A stretch of 64,000 nt of DNA from Telmatactis stephensoni (lineage: Eukaryota; Cnidaria; Anthozoa; Actiniaria; Isophelliidae): contig JALIZF010001419.1 in the NCBI GenBank assembly GCA_029948255.1, positions 124,501 to 188,500 of the forward strand. The letters run 5' to 3'. The notes beneath the pieces were generated by a model. It ran no database searches. It worked only from the letters and a program-made list of their open reading frames with translations, and had not been told where the DNA came from. A program made the position numbers and the translations under genes. Shown here piece by piece: positions 51,362 to 61,968 of the stretch. Each line of letters begins with the position of its first letter. Position 1 is the first letter of the stretch.

Positions 51362-52520
51362 AGGCGTCTTTGACTGTCTTGGAGTTCAGCTTCCGAAAAT
51401 CAATACAAAAGCGCAAAGATCCGTCTTTTTTTCTTACCAACCCAACAGGCGAACTATAAGGACTGTGCGATTCTCTGATCACCCCGCTGTCAAGCATGTC
51501 TTTGAGATGTTGCCTAACTTCGTCATATTGGGAAGGAGGGATCCGTCTGTGTCTTTGCTTGAATGGGATTTCATCTTGAAGCCGAATGCGATGTTTGACA
51601 GAAGCGGTACAACCTAGGTCATTTGGTCCCTGTGAGAAGATGTGATTCCATCTTTCCAGCATCTCTCTTGCGGCCTCTACTTGCTCGTGATCCATTCTTG
51701 TCTTATCAAAGTCGACTACTAATGAAGAAGGCTGACTGGAAACTTCAGATTCTTCCGTGGTGTCCATACTGTCCACTATACTTACCTGCTGCAAAGAACA
51801 AAGTGCAGTACCTGGGGCAAGTGTTACATTAGCTGTGGAACCATTATGAACCTTGATTGGTATAAAACTCTTGCTACCATCCATTTTGACATTTACCACG
51901 GCAGGCACGATTTGTAGAGCAGAGGGAACACTATCCGAGTACTCAATTAGTGCAGTTACAGTACCACCAATCTTCCGCGTCTGTACCGCTGACCACAAAA
52001 CAATCGTTTCATTAGGATGGACAGTCACTGGCGCTGATGATTGTGTCTTAAGCTTGGTTCCTTTAAAGATCTTATGATACTTACGTCTTGCATAACTCAA
52101 GTACTGATACACTAATCTCCATGCTAAATCGGGTTTAACTTTCTGCATAAAACAACTACCAAAGTCCTCAATGCAGTCTTCTTTGCATTTTCTTATGACA
52201 TTGGTTCCAATCACTATCGGCACCTGTTTGTTAAAAGATGTGTTGCGGACCACAAGCAACAGGGTGGGAACTCGTCGCTGACTTCCACATGTTTGTTCAG
52301 GAAAAGAGATATCAGCCTCAATGTATCCTAAAATCGGTACGTTTTGTCCACCAGCACCCTCTATACTTAAGATATCATCCAGTTCTCTTATAGGACAACC
52401 ATCCAGATACTCTTCCCGGAACCCCTCGCTTACGGTGCTTATTTGAGATCCTGTATCAACTAAAGATAAACAAGGCACATCATCAACATAACACATACTT
52501 ACATTAACGTCTCCTACCAA
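51207..52520 (-). CDS. Gypsy pol, first part: aspartic protease and start of RT
   Basis: This 437-codon frame carries a retropepsin-like active site (LSLVDTGSQIST, about residues 15-26) and then the linker region. The RT N-terminus follows (GVIRESHSPYSSPVGLVRKKDGSLRFCIDFRKLN cut into motifs SSPVGLVRKKDG and FCIDFRKLN; WFSTLDLKSGYWQIEI). It stops at a TGA right after an 8-T run; one T fewer would carry it into the 48674-51361 frame. The frame is open further upstream of the first Met, so translation is probably by frameshift from gag. Confidence 0.82.
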   Translation of the reverse strand: MVGDVNVSMCYVDDVPCLSLVDTGSQISTVSEGFREEYLDGCPIRELDDILSIEGAGGQNVPILGYIEADISFPEQTCGSQRRVPTLLLVVRNTSFNKQVPIVIGTNVIRKCKEDCIEDFGSCFMQKVKPDLAWRLVYQYLSYARRKYHKIFKGTKLKTQSSAPVTVHPNETIVLWSAVQTRKIGGTVTALIEYSDSVPSALQIVPAVVNVKMDGSKSFIPIKVHNGSTANVTLAPGTALCSLQQVSIVDSMDTTEESEVSSQPSSLVVDFDKTRMDHEQVEAAREMLERWNHIFSQGPNDLGCTASVKHRIRLQDEIPFKQRHRRIPPSQYDEVRQHLKDMLDSGVIRESHSPYSSPVGLVRKKDGSLRFCIDFRKLNSKTVKDAYALPRMEEALETMAGCSWFSTLDLKSGYWQIEIDEADKAKTAFTVGPLGFF

Positions 52521-52695
52521 CTCTGGAATGGGACTTACTGCCTCGCTGGCCCTTGGGCTCTCTGAACGTCCCTCGCCAGAGGCCCCTTGGAGTTTGACGA
52601 CTTGTTTTCGACGGCTTTTGGTTTGTTGTTTTCACTTTCACGGTTAGACTTCTGATCGTCTTTTTCCAGCTTCTCAACCTTTTCAAGGATTCTGT

Positions 52696-53871
52696 TTAGC
52701 AACTTGTATCCGGCTGTCGAGCAACCTTTTCCTCAAGAACCTTTACCTTCTGCTTCAACTCGTCGAGAGACTTCTTTGTTTGTTCACCAATATTCTCACC
52801 CCTCACTTGTGGCATATGCGAAGTTCGCTGCTGTATTGAGTTCTTGTTCTGTACACGATCTAGCTCTTTGATTTCCTGCTCCATTGCTCTAAGCTCAGCT
52901 CTCAGTGCGTCAAAATCAAGGGTCATGTCATACTTGTACCTAGTGGCATTCCTTACCCTCTCATCTCTCAACCCCGTCCACATCTTACTTCTCAGCATCT
53001 CATTTGCTTGCTCTTTTGCTACAGCACCCCTAGAAATGGCTCGATTCACAATTTCCTCTAATCTGCAACCATATTCTGCTACCGACTCACCACTTTCCTG
53101 TTTGGCATTATAAAATTGTTGGAGTAGGGTAGTCCCACTTTCTACGATTCCATACACACCCTCAAGTTTGCGAAGTATATCTTCAATAGATGCATTTTCT
53201 CCCAGGTGCATGCACAGGGTACCTGCCTCCCCCCTGAGGGATTTCCTGACGCCTTGCAGGAGAAGATCTCTATTGCAGGAATTTTCATTCATGAGACATC
53301 TCACCTCGAACTTCCAAGCTTCAAACGAGGTATCTGCTTTTGAAGAACTTCCCGAAAAGGTTGAAATACGGGGCACTCGACCAAACATTGAAACAGTTTC
53401 GGCACTAGGCGGTTCTGACGGGTTGAAAGGCTGTAACTGATTGACAGGCTGAACGTTTGAAAAAGGCCATGGAATACTTGTGAGGTCTCTCATGTTTGGA
53501 TTAGCATTCGTAACGGGTCTAGTAGATGATGTGCGAGCAGGCGTTGAAGTGCGCAGACCCGAATTCTTGTTGGCTGTAAAGCTGGAAGGTGGCAGTAGTG
53601 GTGAGGTACTAGCTTTGGAGTGGCCAAAGTTAACAGCAATCTGACGTCGCACGTGCGCCCTTCTATCCGTGACAAAGTCACTACCCCCAGGAGGTCGGAA
53701 TACGCCATCAATATTCAGCAATTTCTGGTCTTCGCCTCCATCGGAACCATCATCTGTGTTGTCGACAGGTGAAACTTTGAAAAGTCCCGACCTATGTAGC
53801 GTCATCACAGCGTCCGCGATCTTATCTACTTCCTCATCATCATCAAGTCGTCCATGCCATGAATGAGCCAT
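52696..53871 (-). CDS. Gypsy gag-like protein, 391 residues
   Basis: It starts MAHSWHGRLDDDEEVDKI. Residues 60-160 are Ser/Thr/Pro-rich. The block 175-320 (RISTFSGSS... FEAWKFEVRCLMNE... LRKLEGVYG... LLQQFYNAKQESGESVAEYG) is a retrotransposon-gag-type capsid domain. A coiled coil follows at about 325-385 (LRAMEQEIKELDRVQ, LDELKQKVKVLEEKVA). I see no CCHC zinc knuckle before the stop or in the following frame. It would form the virus-like particle. It lies about 1.25 kb downstream of the 5' LTR. Confidence 0.8.
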   Translation of the reverse strand: MAHSWHGRLDDDEEVDKIADAVMTLHRSGLFKVSPVDNTDDGSDGGEDQKLLNIDGVFRPPGGSDFVTDRRAHVRRQIAVNFGHSKASTSPLLPPSSFTANKNSGLRTSTPARTSSTRPVTNANPNMRDLTSIPWPFSNVQPVNQLQPFNPSEPPSAETVSMFGRVPRISTFSGSSSKADTSFEAWKFEVRCLMNENSCNRDLLLQGVRKSLRGEAGTLCMHLGENASIEDILRKLEGVYGIVESGTTLLQQFYNAKQESGESVAEYGCRLEEIVNRAISRGAVAKEQANEMLRSKMWTGLRDERVRNATRYKYDMTLDFDALRAELRAMEQEIKELDRVQNKNSIQQRTSHMPQVRGENIGEQTKKSLDELKQKVKVLEEKVARQPDTSC

Positions 53872-53886
53872 GTCTAGGAAAATCGT

Positions 53887-54800
53887 TCACTCAACACACT
53901 CAACTGACTCAATGTCAATGCTAATGACAAACAATGAGACAAACAAAATATATGACACTAACAAGGCAAAAGAAATATCCCGTAAAACAAAAACAAAAAT
54001 AAATAAATTGCCAAGGAATACTAACAACAACAAAAAAAACCCCGACCGTCCCAAAGATGAAATAAGGGCGCGGTCGACGCACGAGGAGAGGGACCTGGTG
54101 GCGGCAAACCTCCCCAAACACACCCCTACACGTGCTAAGTAAGCGTACGAAATCAACAATGCGCCTCCAAAAATATTAACTAACAAATGAAGGGCTCTTA
54201 CAATACAGAATGTGATAATAACGCTAGAACTATTGTCCCTTGTTCTTTCCGGTCTCTGGAGGTTTCTTAAATTGAATAGCCACTTACTTAGTATTGTATT
54301 ATCTAAGTAACGTTCCTTGATAATATGCAAATTTAGATCAGTTTTGTCGTACAGAATTATTCCTTGCGAATGAACAAAATTTACGTAGATAGCAAACAAA
54401 ATACATAAACTTCTTCCACGCGTAATACTATGAAATATATAACAAATATAATATAAATATAATGACTCCAAGATGTAAATTGATAAAATGAAACACTTGA
54501 TAAATAATATAGCATAATATTGAATACAGCTATTAAATAAAGATGTTGTATAAACTTTGCAATTTTTTTAGAACTTGAAACTATTAGTTCTTGTACACTT
54601 AGCTGTAAATCCGTAGTCACTCTTCTTCGAGATCTTAAACGCTTGTGAGGCTTGTGAGACAATTTTTCCAAGTTGCGATACAAAACGTAGCTTCGTACAA
54701 CTTTCCAAGTCACGGTAGCGATATCCACGAACCAGAAATAATATTGCAAAAAGTATCTCCAGTCGTTATCCAATTTCCTTTTAAGTCGATTCACAAACAC
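53887..54800 (-). other. Leader region of the Gypsy element with two overlapping open frames
   Basis: Between the 5' LTR (55120) and the gag ATG (53871) the element has a 1.25 kb leader. It contains minus-strand frames of 139 codons (54800-54381, basic then hydrophobic) and 194 codons (54471-53887, with hydrophobic segments such as GFFLLLLVFLGNLFIFVF). Neither matches a family I know. Both end before gag. They may be accessory frames or chance frames in an AT-rich leader. A 60-codon frame at 54864-55046 is weaker still. Confidence 0.3.
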
Positions 54801-55119
54801 AAGTTCCTGCGTACGGTTCCAGTGATTTGAAAATGAAGCAGTAATACAGAGTATCTTTCAACTTTACGCGTTGACACACGAGTCTTCAAAGCCAAACGAG
54901 AATAACTTAATTACACCAAGATGACGACAACTTGGCTTCTTTCTCAAAAGTTTAATTTGAGAATTCTTATGGTACTTCACCTTGAAACGCTCAGTTCCTA
55001 TTTGAATGTAGATTCCACTCAAGCTACTGGTTTCACAGAAGTACAAACTGAAGAATCTTGGCTGTATGAATCACGTTTCGATGAGTAAGACGTTAGACTG
55101 CCCCACGTTGGGCGCCAAA

Positions 55120-55397
55120 TGTAACAAAAGATTTTACTCTCTTGTGTGATAACTATGTATAACTATATGTAACTGTATATTCGGGCGGTCTTGTCCTTTC
55201 GTTTGCTTACTAGCAAAGAGTACTATCAAACGCTCATCTAGACTGTTTTAGCCAGCCCCAAGAAATCCACACTCCCGACCTCGACCAGACCCTTATATAC
55301 CCAACCCCGAGGGAATACCCACATAACACACACAATACGACACGCGCACAATACAAACAGAGTTACTTAAACATACACGAAACAATTCGCTGTTACA
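55120..55397 (-). repeat. 5' LTR of the Gypsy-type element
   Basis: 278 bp, TG...CA ends, same sequence as the other LTR. The minus-strand promoter should lie here. TTATATA-like and TATAAGGGTC words (55290s) are candidate core-promoter sequences. The primer-binding site follows directly on the minus strand. Confidence 0.9.
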
Positions 55398-56077
55398 CAT
55401 TTAGGGAACGTTCCACTAGTTTTTGCTTTAGTTCTTTGAAATCAATGGGAACACGAAAGGACTGAAAAAAATCGGACCCATCTTTATGTTAAAAGGAACT
55501 CAAAAATCTGTTTATCGAATAATTGTGTTCCTATTCATTTAGTAACGGACCATATGTTCCTAATTGCTGTGTAAATAGTTCCCATTAACATCAATTTTTC
55601 CCTACCTCAGGAATGACTGTTCCTATTTCTGAAAATAGGAACGATTATTTCTTTTCTGGAGAGGAACGATTGTTCCTTTTTTCCTGTGGATAGGAACGAT
55701 TGTTCCTTTCTCCAACAATAGGAGGAGTGCAATATGAATGGGAACGATTGTTCCTTAGTGATTTTGAAGTGAAAAATGGTTCCCATTCCAACGAGAAGGT
55801 GTTTGTCATGATTAGAAACAATCTGTTACTTTGTGCTTATTTACAAAAGGAACGTTTTATTTTTGTCGTGATTAGATCATGCCGGGATATTACTACGTAA
55901 AGATGGTTCAAGCCTGGTAATCATTATCACAACAGGAAAGGACCTAAACAAATTGTGACTGACCTGCAGCTAAGAAGCTTATACTTATTACCTTATGAAC
56001 TTTATTGAATGCAAATCAAAATCTCTGAAAATTATTTTCAGTGATACTAACATGTTTTAATATGCTTAATTCCTAAA

Positions 56078-56365
56078 TTGAATAATATGAATAGTAATAT
56101 GAATCTTAATGATCCAATATTTACAGGTCTTGATCCTGAAGAAAATATTCCTTCGCAATCTAATTTCTGGTACTATTCATCAGATGATTTTCGTAATAAT
56201 CGAACTGTGTTTCAATCAAACACTTTTCAGTTTTGCATTCCAATATTAGAAGTTTCAATGCAAATTTTGACAACCTAATACAAATGTTGTCTGAGCTCAA
56301 ACATAGTTTTTTCTATGATTGGGCTAACTGAAACAAAGATCAAATCCCCTGAACACTGGCCAAAA
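56078..56365 (+). pseudogene. CR1/L2-like LINE endonuclease start, fragment
   Basis: The frame NLNDPIFTGLDPEENIPS... FWYYSSDDF, then shifted SNIRSFNAN-type and MIGLTETKI words, matches the N-terminal part of LINE endonuclease ORFs. There are at least two frameshifts, and the rest of the element is absent. Confidence 0.5.
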
Positions 56366-58264
56366 ACATTATGGAGAGAACAAAAAAACAATATGGAGAT
56401 AAAAGCTTACTATTCTTACTCTAAGACTTGCCAGGTCTAAGCCAATTTGAATCTTATACTTTCAGATGCTTTTTGACTGCACTAACATCACCGTAAACTA
56501 TCCAATCACATGTGAGCTGAGTGGTAAGAATTATCGAGGCCAGTAATGTTACCATTCACAAGCGCTGACAAAATTCACAAACGGCAGATAAATCACACAT
56601 CACTTAAAATAAACTAGTATTAGACCTGAATCTACCTACATTCACCTTTGCGCCATTTCGTTTCACGGCGTTTTGGTCACTACGACAACATACCTCCAAA
56701 ACGGAATTCAAAGAAACGTTCCAAAAACTACTAAAAGCACTACTTTAGACTACTGTTATTATTAATTTCTACAGGAATAAGTCCAGGTGTGCTGATAACT
56801 TGGCTCCCTTCAAGTAATTGTAAACGTTGTAAATTTAGGGGAAGTTTTTTGCAAGTGATAATAATGCGTAGAAATTGAAAACACTGATATAATACAAGGA
56901 TTTACTTTGGTGTAGAAATTTTTAGGCGAAATTGTAACTGATCTACCTCATTCATTCATGTTTATTGCAGTCCTTGTTGCACACGTGGTTTCATTTCTAG
57001 CGTTGTCAAAATCCCCAGCAGTGTCAAAGTGATGTCCATTCTCCCCTTTTCCACTTCAATGATGTATTTTCTTCTACAGGTACAAGAAAAATATCCAGTG
57101 GAAGAGAGATGTGTCCCTGGTAGATGAGTATCATTTTGATCATGATCAAGACTCCATGCTCAATTTATCAGTAACATTACCAAATTAGTAACATTTCCAA
57201 ACTCATCGAATTATTATGGTTGCACTCTTTGGAATGTAAATCAAAGATGCTTCAACTCCACTTTCTTCCACAAAAAAATTGCTTTACTGAAAAAAGCAAA
57301 AGCCTTTAATCTTTTATAATTGCGAGTTGGCTGCTATTTATATATGCAAAGTTACAAAACTGTACAAGAACTTATCAGCCGTTCCACGCCTGCCCGGTAA
57401 CATTACTTTACAATGTGTGGGCTTTGAAAATTCAGTGCACGTAATAGATAAATTTGCCTACTGTGATTGACTTCCAAGTTTTCACATTGGTGATCAGAAC
57501 TAACAGTATTTATCATATCATCTCAACGACACTCAGAGTAACATTTGGTTTGGTAATTGTTGCCCAAAAGATGTTTTCCTATTGGACATTTGGTGGTAAC
57601 ATTACCAACCATTCATCTGTAAGCCTGATAAACAAGTTACTAACAAATAAACAAGTTACTATCCGCTTATAAATATTCAGTGAGTTAGTTAAAAAAAATC
57701 AAAATTCTTGATACATTACTGTGTCTGTAAAAAGTCTTATCAGTTGTGTCTCGAGCTCATATTTTCAGTTGTGAAATCTACATGCTTTAAAATGCATCGT
57801 CTGTCCCTTAATTGTGCTTGGAAATTGTTTTTTCCACATCACAAAAAATTATGAATAATAGTAATAATGATAAAGCTCATGGTTTCAATCCAATTGATTT
57901 GTTAATCAAGAACAATAACAAATAATATATACATTAGATCTTAGTGTTCACATCTGTCCCATCCTGCTCAGGTGAAATGCAAATAAAGGAATGTCCTCTT
58001 GTTTATTTGCGTGAAACGTAATTCAGGATGGTTTTAGTACATGATTCCTTCAAATGACTCGGGGTACCTTGTTTGGTCCTTTGGGTTCCAATTATGAAGG
58101 TCTTCATGGACTGTGAAGCAGTAGTAGGCTGTGGACTTTCATCCTCTTCCTTTTCATCAGGTGTCAGAAACTCATCCTCATTGTCATCTGTCCTCTATTG
58201 AGGGCTACAGGTTTGTTAGTGCTACGCACTATTATGTACTACCCTCTTAAAATAAAGTCACTAT
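56366..58264. other. Unannotated stretch
   Basis: No gene, RNA or repeat boundary could be supported. The 72-codon plus-strand frame at 57454-57672 is hydrophobic but lacks flanking exons. A TATC microsatellite lies at about 58262-58277, at the edge of the next fragment. Confidence 0.3.
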
Positions 58265-58711
58265 CTATCTATCTATCTGTTCTCTTTGTTCTTCCTTTGT
58301 TAGATACCCTTTATCATCACGTTTTTCCACTGGCAAGGCCTCGAAAATGTTCTCAACAAGGTGTTGGTCATCCTTGTCAAGTAGATTTTCAGAGATGCAG
58401 GTATGCTTTTGCTTTTTCAGGGCTTCGTAGCAATGAAGTGTGCCATGGAGTCGGTGGTGCATTTTCAGTTTGTCCTCTAGAATTTCTTTCCAGGCAAGCA
58501 CCGATTTGTGCTTTTCTGAATCAAAAGTGGTTTGAAGAGTGCTCATGCAGTCGTAGAGTTCTCTTTCTGTCTTATGCAACCCCGGGGCTTGGAATACTTT
58601 TCTGGCTCTCTCTATTTGAGACTGTTTTGCTTCTTCTATTGACTTCTGTTTGAATGCATCAAGGTCTTCTCTGGTTGGTGTGGGTAGAGGCTCTATGGCG
58701 CTCCTAGGCAA
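58265..58711 (-). pseudogene. C-terminal fragment of the SF3-helicase-like family
   Basis: This 148-codon minus-strand frame contains ERARKVFQAPG, TERELYDCMSTLQTTFD and LEDKLKMHHRLHGTLHC. The equivalent order (FQEAWLIEAEQKLYDC, NKLKLHHIEMGT) is at 34844-34640 in the decayed gene at 34.5-37.3 kb. The helicase domain itself is not visible upstream. The frame is open but isolated. Confidence 0.45.
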
Positions 58712-59209
58712 AAACCTTAGGTTTTCTTTTGTGACGCCTTTGGAGAGGAAGAATTGTTGTCTTTGTTCATAACAATCAATGCAGGGAACAAATTAGGACA
58801 TCAACCTGTAGTCAGCACAGAAAATTACATCAACCTGTAGTCAGTGTAGGGAACGAATTGCATCAACTCGCAGTCAACGCAGGGAATGAATTTAATGCAA
58901 AAGGAAAGGCAAACAGATGGTGGTGTGAGAATCCATTTATATATAAAATTGTTGCACCCGTTCATTGAAAACTCTCGCAGTAACATTCCCTATCTCGGGC
59001 TAAAAGATTATTTCGAATTTTTTTCTATTTTTACCCTTAAGTCTCCTTATCAATTGTGTCAATATTAACCACATTATTACTGAGTGCATCATTCATTGTG
59101 CATCGATAAAGAAATAAAGGTGTCTCTACAACGTTTTCAGACGGACGTGCTTGTAGTGATAACGCATCTGTAAATCTAAAATCACAACATTTTGGATCTC
59201 AATATGTGA

Positions 59210-59804
59210 TTAATTAACTGATGGATCAATAGGCAATTCAAATGCTGACAACTGGCCACGACCACAGCTTTGAAAATTATATTGTTTGGGAGAATTATTA
59301 GGTAATTTTCCTTGTACCAGAGAGTGAACACAATCATCTACAGATGGTGAGCTTGGGTGACTTGAATTGAGTTTGGAAGGTGCTGCTTCCTCCACCTGTA
59401 CTGGTGAACACGCCGGCGAGGGTTGGTCATTTACAAATGGTGAGCTCGAGTGACTTGAATTGAGTGTGGAAGGTTCTGTTTCCTCCTGTATTTGTGAACA
59501 TGACGGGGAGGGTTGGTTTTCCAGCTGCGAATTTTGTAAAGTTTCTTGAACCTTTTGTACAACACCTTCTTACATTGGGAAAGCGATGTTTGCTTTTATT
59601 ATTACCTACACTTTTCCTGGTAAGAGGGGTGACAGACCTTTGTTGATCAAACGCTTGTACCATCGGCAAGTACATTCCCTTCCAGTTGTTGTGATAATAA
59701 ACAAATTTTGGTGTATCAACGAGAGCTACATGACAGGTCTTCTTTTTGTTATAGAAATGGATTAGATGATCCCGACCAATTATTAACTCAAACAACTTGT
59801 TCAC
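59210..59804 (-). pseudogene. Frameshifted gene of unknown family with a 90-bp coding repeat
   Basis: The upstream frame (59804 to about 59570) has LIIGRDHLIHFYNKKK and FVYYHNNWKGMYLPM. A shift near 59570 leads to a frame (VQKVQETLQNSQLEN) with two copies of a ~30-residue unit (QPSPSCSQIQEETEPS, QPSPACSPVQVEEAAPS, each followed by NSSH-rich text), ending at TGA near 59210. I do not recognise it. It precedes the SF3-family fragment on the same strand and could belong to the same former gene. Confidence 0.35.
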
Positions 59805-59897
59805 CCCTGCTGTATTGGTTCACACGTTTTTGCACTCTTGTACTCTATTTATTAGGTATATAGGTATATATATATATTGGTGTATAAAGTCAACTAC

Positions 59898-59899
59898 AT

Positions 59900-59963
<64 letters not shown>
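59898..59963. repeat. (AAT)n microsatellite
   Basis: About 21 uninterrupted AAT/TAA units. Another short (TAA)n lies at 61357-61372 on the far side of the GTACC minisatellite. Confidence 0.9.
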
Positions 59964-59965
<2 letters not shown>

Positions 59966-60104
59966 TATACCATGCCTAAAATAGGAATAGATTCTTGTCA
60001 AATTCCCCATGATACACGTAACATAGTACCCGAAAATAACGAGAATTATAAGACGAAAAGGTGCTCAAAAATGAACTAAGACTGGAATCCTACAACCCCG
60101 GCAT

Positions 60105-61358
60105 TAGCGTTGTCACAGCACCGCGGTGTCATGGCACCGCAGTGTCACAGTACGGCGGTGTCACGGTACCGCGGTGTAACAGTACCGCGGTGTCACAGTG
60201 CCGCGGTGTCACAGTACTGCGGTGTCACAGTACCGCAGTATCACAGTACCAAGGTACCACAGTACCACAGTACCAAGGTACCACAGTACCACAGTACCAA
60301 GGTACCACAGTACCAAGTACCACAGTACCACAGTACCAAGTACCAAGGTACCACAGTACCACAGTACCACAGTACCAAGGTACCACAGTACCACAGTACC
60401 AAGGTACCACAGTACCAAGTACCAAGGTACCACAGTACCAAGTACCACAGTACCACAGTACCAAGTACCAAGGTACCACAGTACCACAGTACCAAGTACC
60501 ACAGTACCACAGTACCAAGTACCACAGTACCACAGTACCAAGTACCACAGTACCACAGTACCAAGGTACCACAGTAGCACAGTACCAAGGTACCACAGTA
60601 CCACAGTACCAAGGTACCAAGGTACCACAGTACCAAGTACCACAGTACCACAGTACCAAGGTACCACAGTAGCACAGTACCAAGGTACCACAGTACCAAG
60701 GTACCACAGTACCACAGTACCAAGGTACCACATTACCAAGTACCACAGTACCAAGGTACCAAGGTACCACAGTACCAAGTACCAAGGTACCACAGTACCA
60801 CAGTACCAAGTACCAAGTACCACAGTACCAAGTACCAAGGTACCACAGTACCACAGTAGCAAAGTACCACAGTACCAAGTACCACAGTACCAAGGTACCA
60901 CAGTACCACAGTACCAAGGTACCACAGTACCAAGTACCACAGTACCAAGGTACCACAGTACCACAGTACCAAGGTACCACAGTACCAAGGTACCAAGTAC
61001 CACAGTACCAAGGTACCACAGTACCACAGTACCAAGTACCACAGTACCACAGTACCACAGTACCAAGTACCAAGGTACCACAGTACCAAGGTACCACAGT
61101 ACCACAGTACCAAGTACCACAGTACCACAGTACCAAGTACCAAGGTACCACAGTACCAAGTACCACAGTACCACAGTACCACAGTACCACAGTACCAAGT
61201 ACCAAGGTACCACAGTACCAAGGTACCACAGTACCACAGTACCAAGGTACCAAGGTACCACAGTACCAAGTACCAAGGTACCACAGTACCACAGTACCAC
61301 AGTACCAAGGTACCACAATACCAAGGTACCACAGTACCACAGTACCAAGTACCACAGT
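60105..61358. repeat. GTACC minisatellite, ~1.25 kb
   Basis: The left 130 bp has ~16-bp units of the type GTACCGCGGTGTCACA. From about 60240 the array is made of 7- and 8-bp units GTACCAA, GTACCACA and AGGTACC in irregular mixtures. It is rich in the palindrome GGTACC. Long frames on both strands (414, 379 and 376 codons) are consequences of a repeat lacking stops, not genes. Confidence 0.9.
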
Positions 61359-61372
61359 AATAATAATAATAA

Positions 61373-61968
61373 TAACTTTATTTCAAAACGAATGCTCTAT
61401 CAAATTTTACAAGTTAGTTGTTGTAAAATCTGGTCTACCTAGAGGTCGTCATATAGTTAACAAGAGCCATAGAGGCTTTATGCTCTGGCCTTTTGTGAGG
61501 GACTTGTTAGAAATTAGCAGGGGGAGGGGGGTGGAATTTTAGAATCGAGTGATGAAAATATAGTACCCCTCCCCTAAGATCAGGATGAAATTTTCATTAC
61601 CATACCTTAGGATTGACCAAAAAATAGCAAATTTCTTATTTTCACAGCCAGTTTTTTGGTGACCCTCCCCTTTTGAGGGGCTCAAAAAGTTGTGACCTCC
61701 CCCATTTTCCACTCCCTACCCTCCTGCTAATTTCTGACAAGTCCCAGATATATAGCAATTAAAATGAAATGAAAAAATAGTAAGGCTGTAACGGTTTTCA
61801 AGGTCAGTTTTTCTTGGACGTACACTGTATACAATAAAAATGCGAGAAACAGCTAACAAAACATTTTTATTCATGAAAATAATTCCATTAATTAGAATAA
61901 GTACATTTTAATATCATGCTAGATATAGTACTTGTATTTGCTATGATATTTTGTAACTATAACTCAAC
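61373..61968. other. Unannotated stretch
   Basis: There is a G-rich/C-rich pair (GGGGGAGGGGGGTGGAATTT at about 61521, and CCCCATTTTCCACTCC at about 61700) in inverted relation, with CTTGTTAGAAATTAGC/GCTAATTTCTGACAAG outside it. This suggests a MITE of about 250 bp at 61498-61745. No gene was seen. Confidence 0.4.

Larger units (their letters stand above)
48369..55401 (-). mobile_element. Young Gypsy-type LTR retrotransposon, 7025 bp
   Basis: LTRs at 48373-48650 and 55120-55397 (278 bp each, TGTAAC...GTTACA) look identical along their length. CATT is duplicated outside (48369-48372, 55398-55401). The element is on the minus strand. A primer-binding site of the type TGGCGCCCAACGTGGGG lies two bases inside the 5' LTR (about 55117-55101), and a polypurine tract abuts the 3' LTR (about 48651-48676). 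The order gag, protease, RT, RNase H, integrase is Gypsy/Metaviridae-like. Confidence 0.9.
48145..55885. repeat. GGAAC-box repeat, copy 2, split by the Gypsy element
   Basis: 48145-48372 (a CAT-type microsatellite, then ATCAATGATACTAGTTTTCT and following) continues at 55398-55885 with the GGAACGATTGTTCC boxes. Sequence order matches copy 1. The LTR retrotransposon is inserted between with a CATT duplication. Confidence 0.7.

Noticed and set aside
53887..54471. Envelope gene of the LTR element
   Set aside because: It lies upstream of gag, not after pol, and has no signal peptide, cleavage-site or fusion-peptide pattern; the hydrophobic runs may be an AT-composition effect.
57454..57672. Membrane transporter exon
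   Set aside because: The frame is hydrophobic but short, has no family motif I can defend and lacks neighbouring exons.
60061..61442. Long open frames (up to 414 codons) on both strands of the GTACC array
   Set aside because: They arise because the short repeat contains no stop codon in several frames; there is no start context, splice site or domain.
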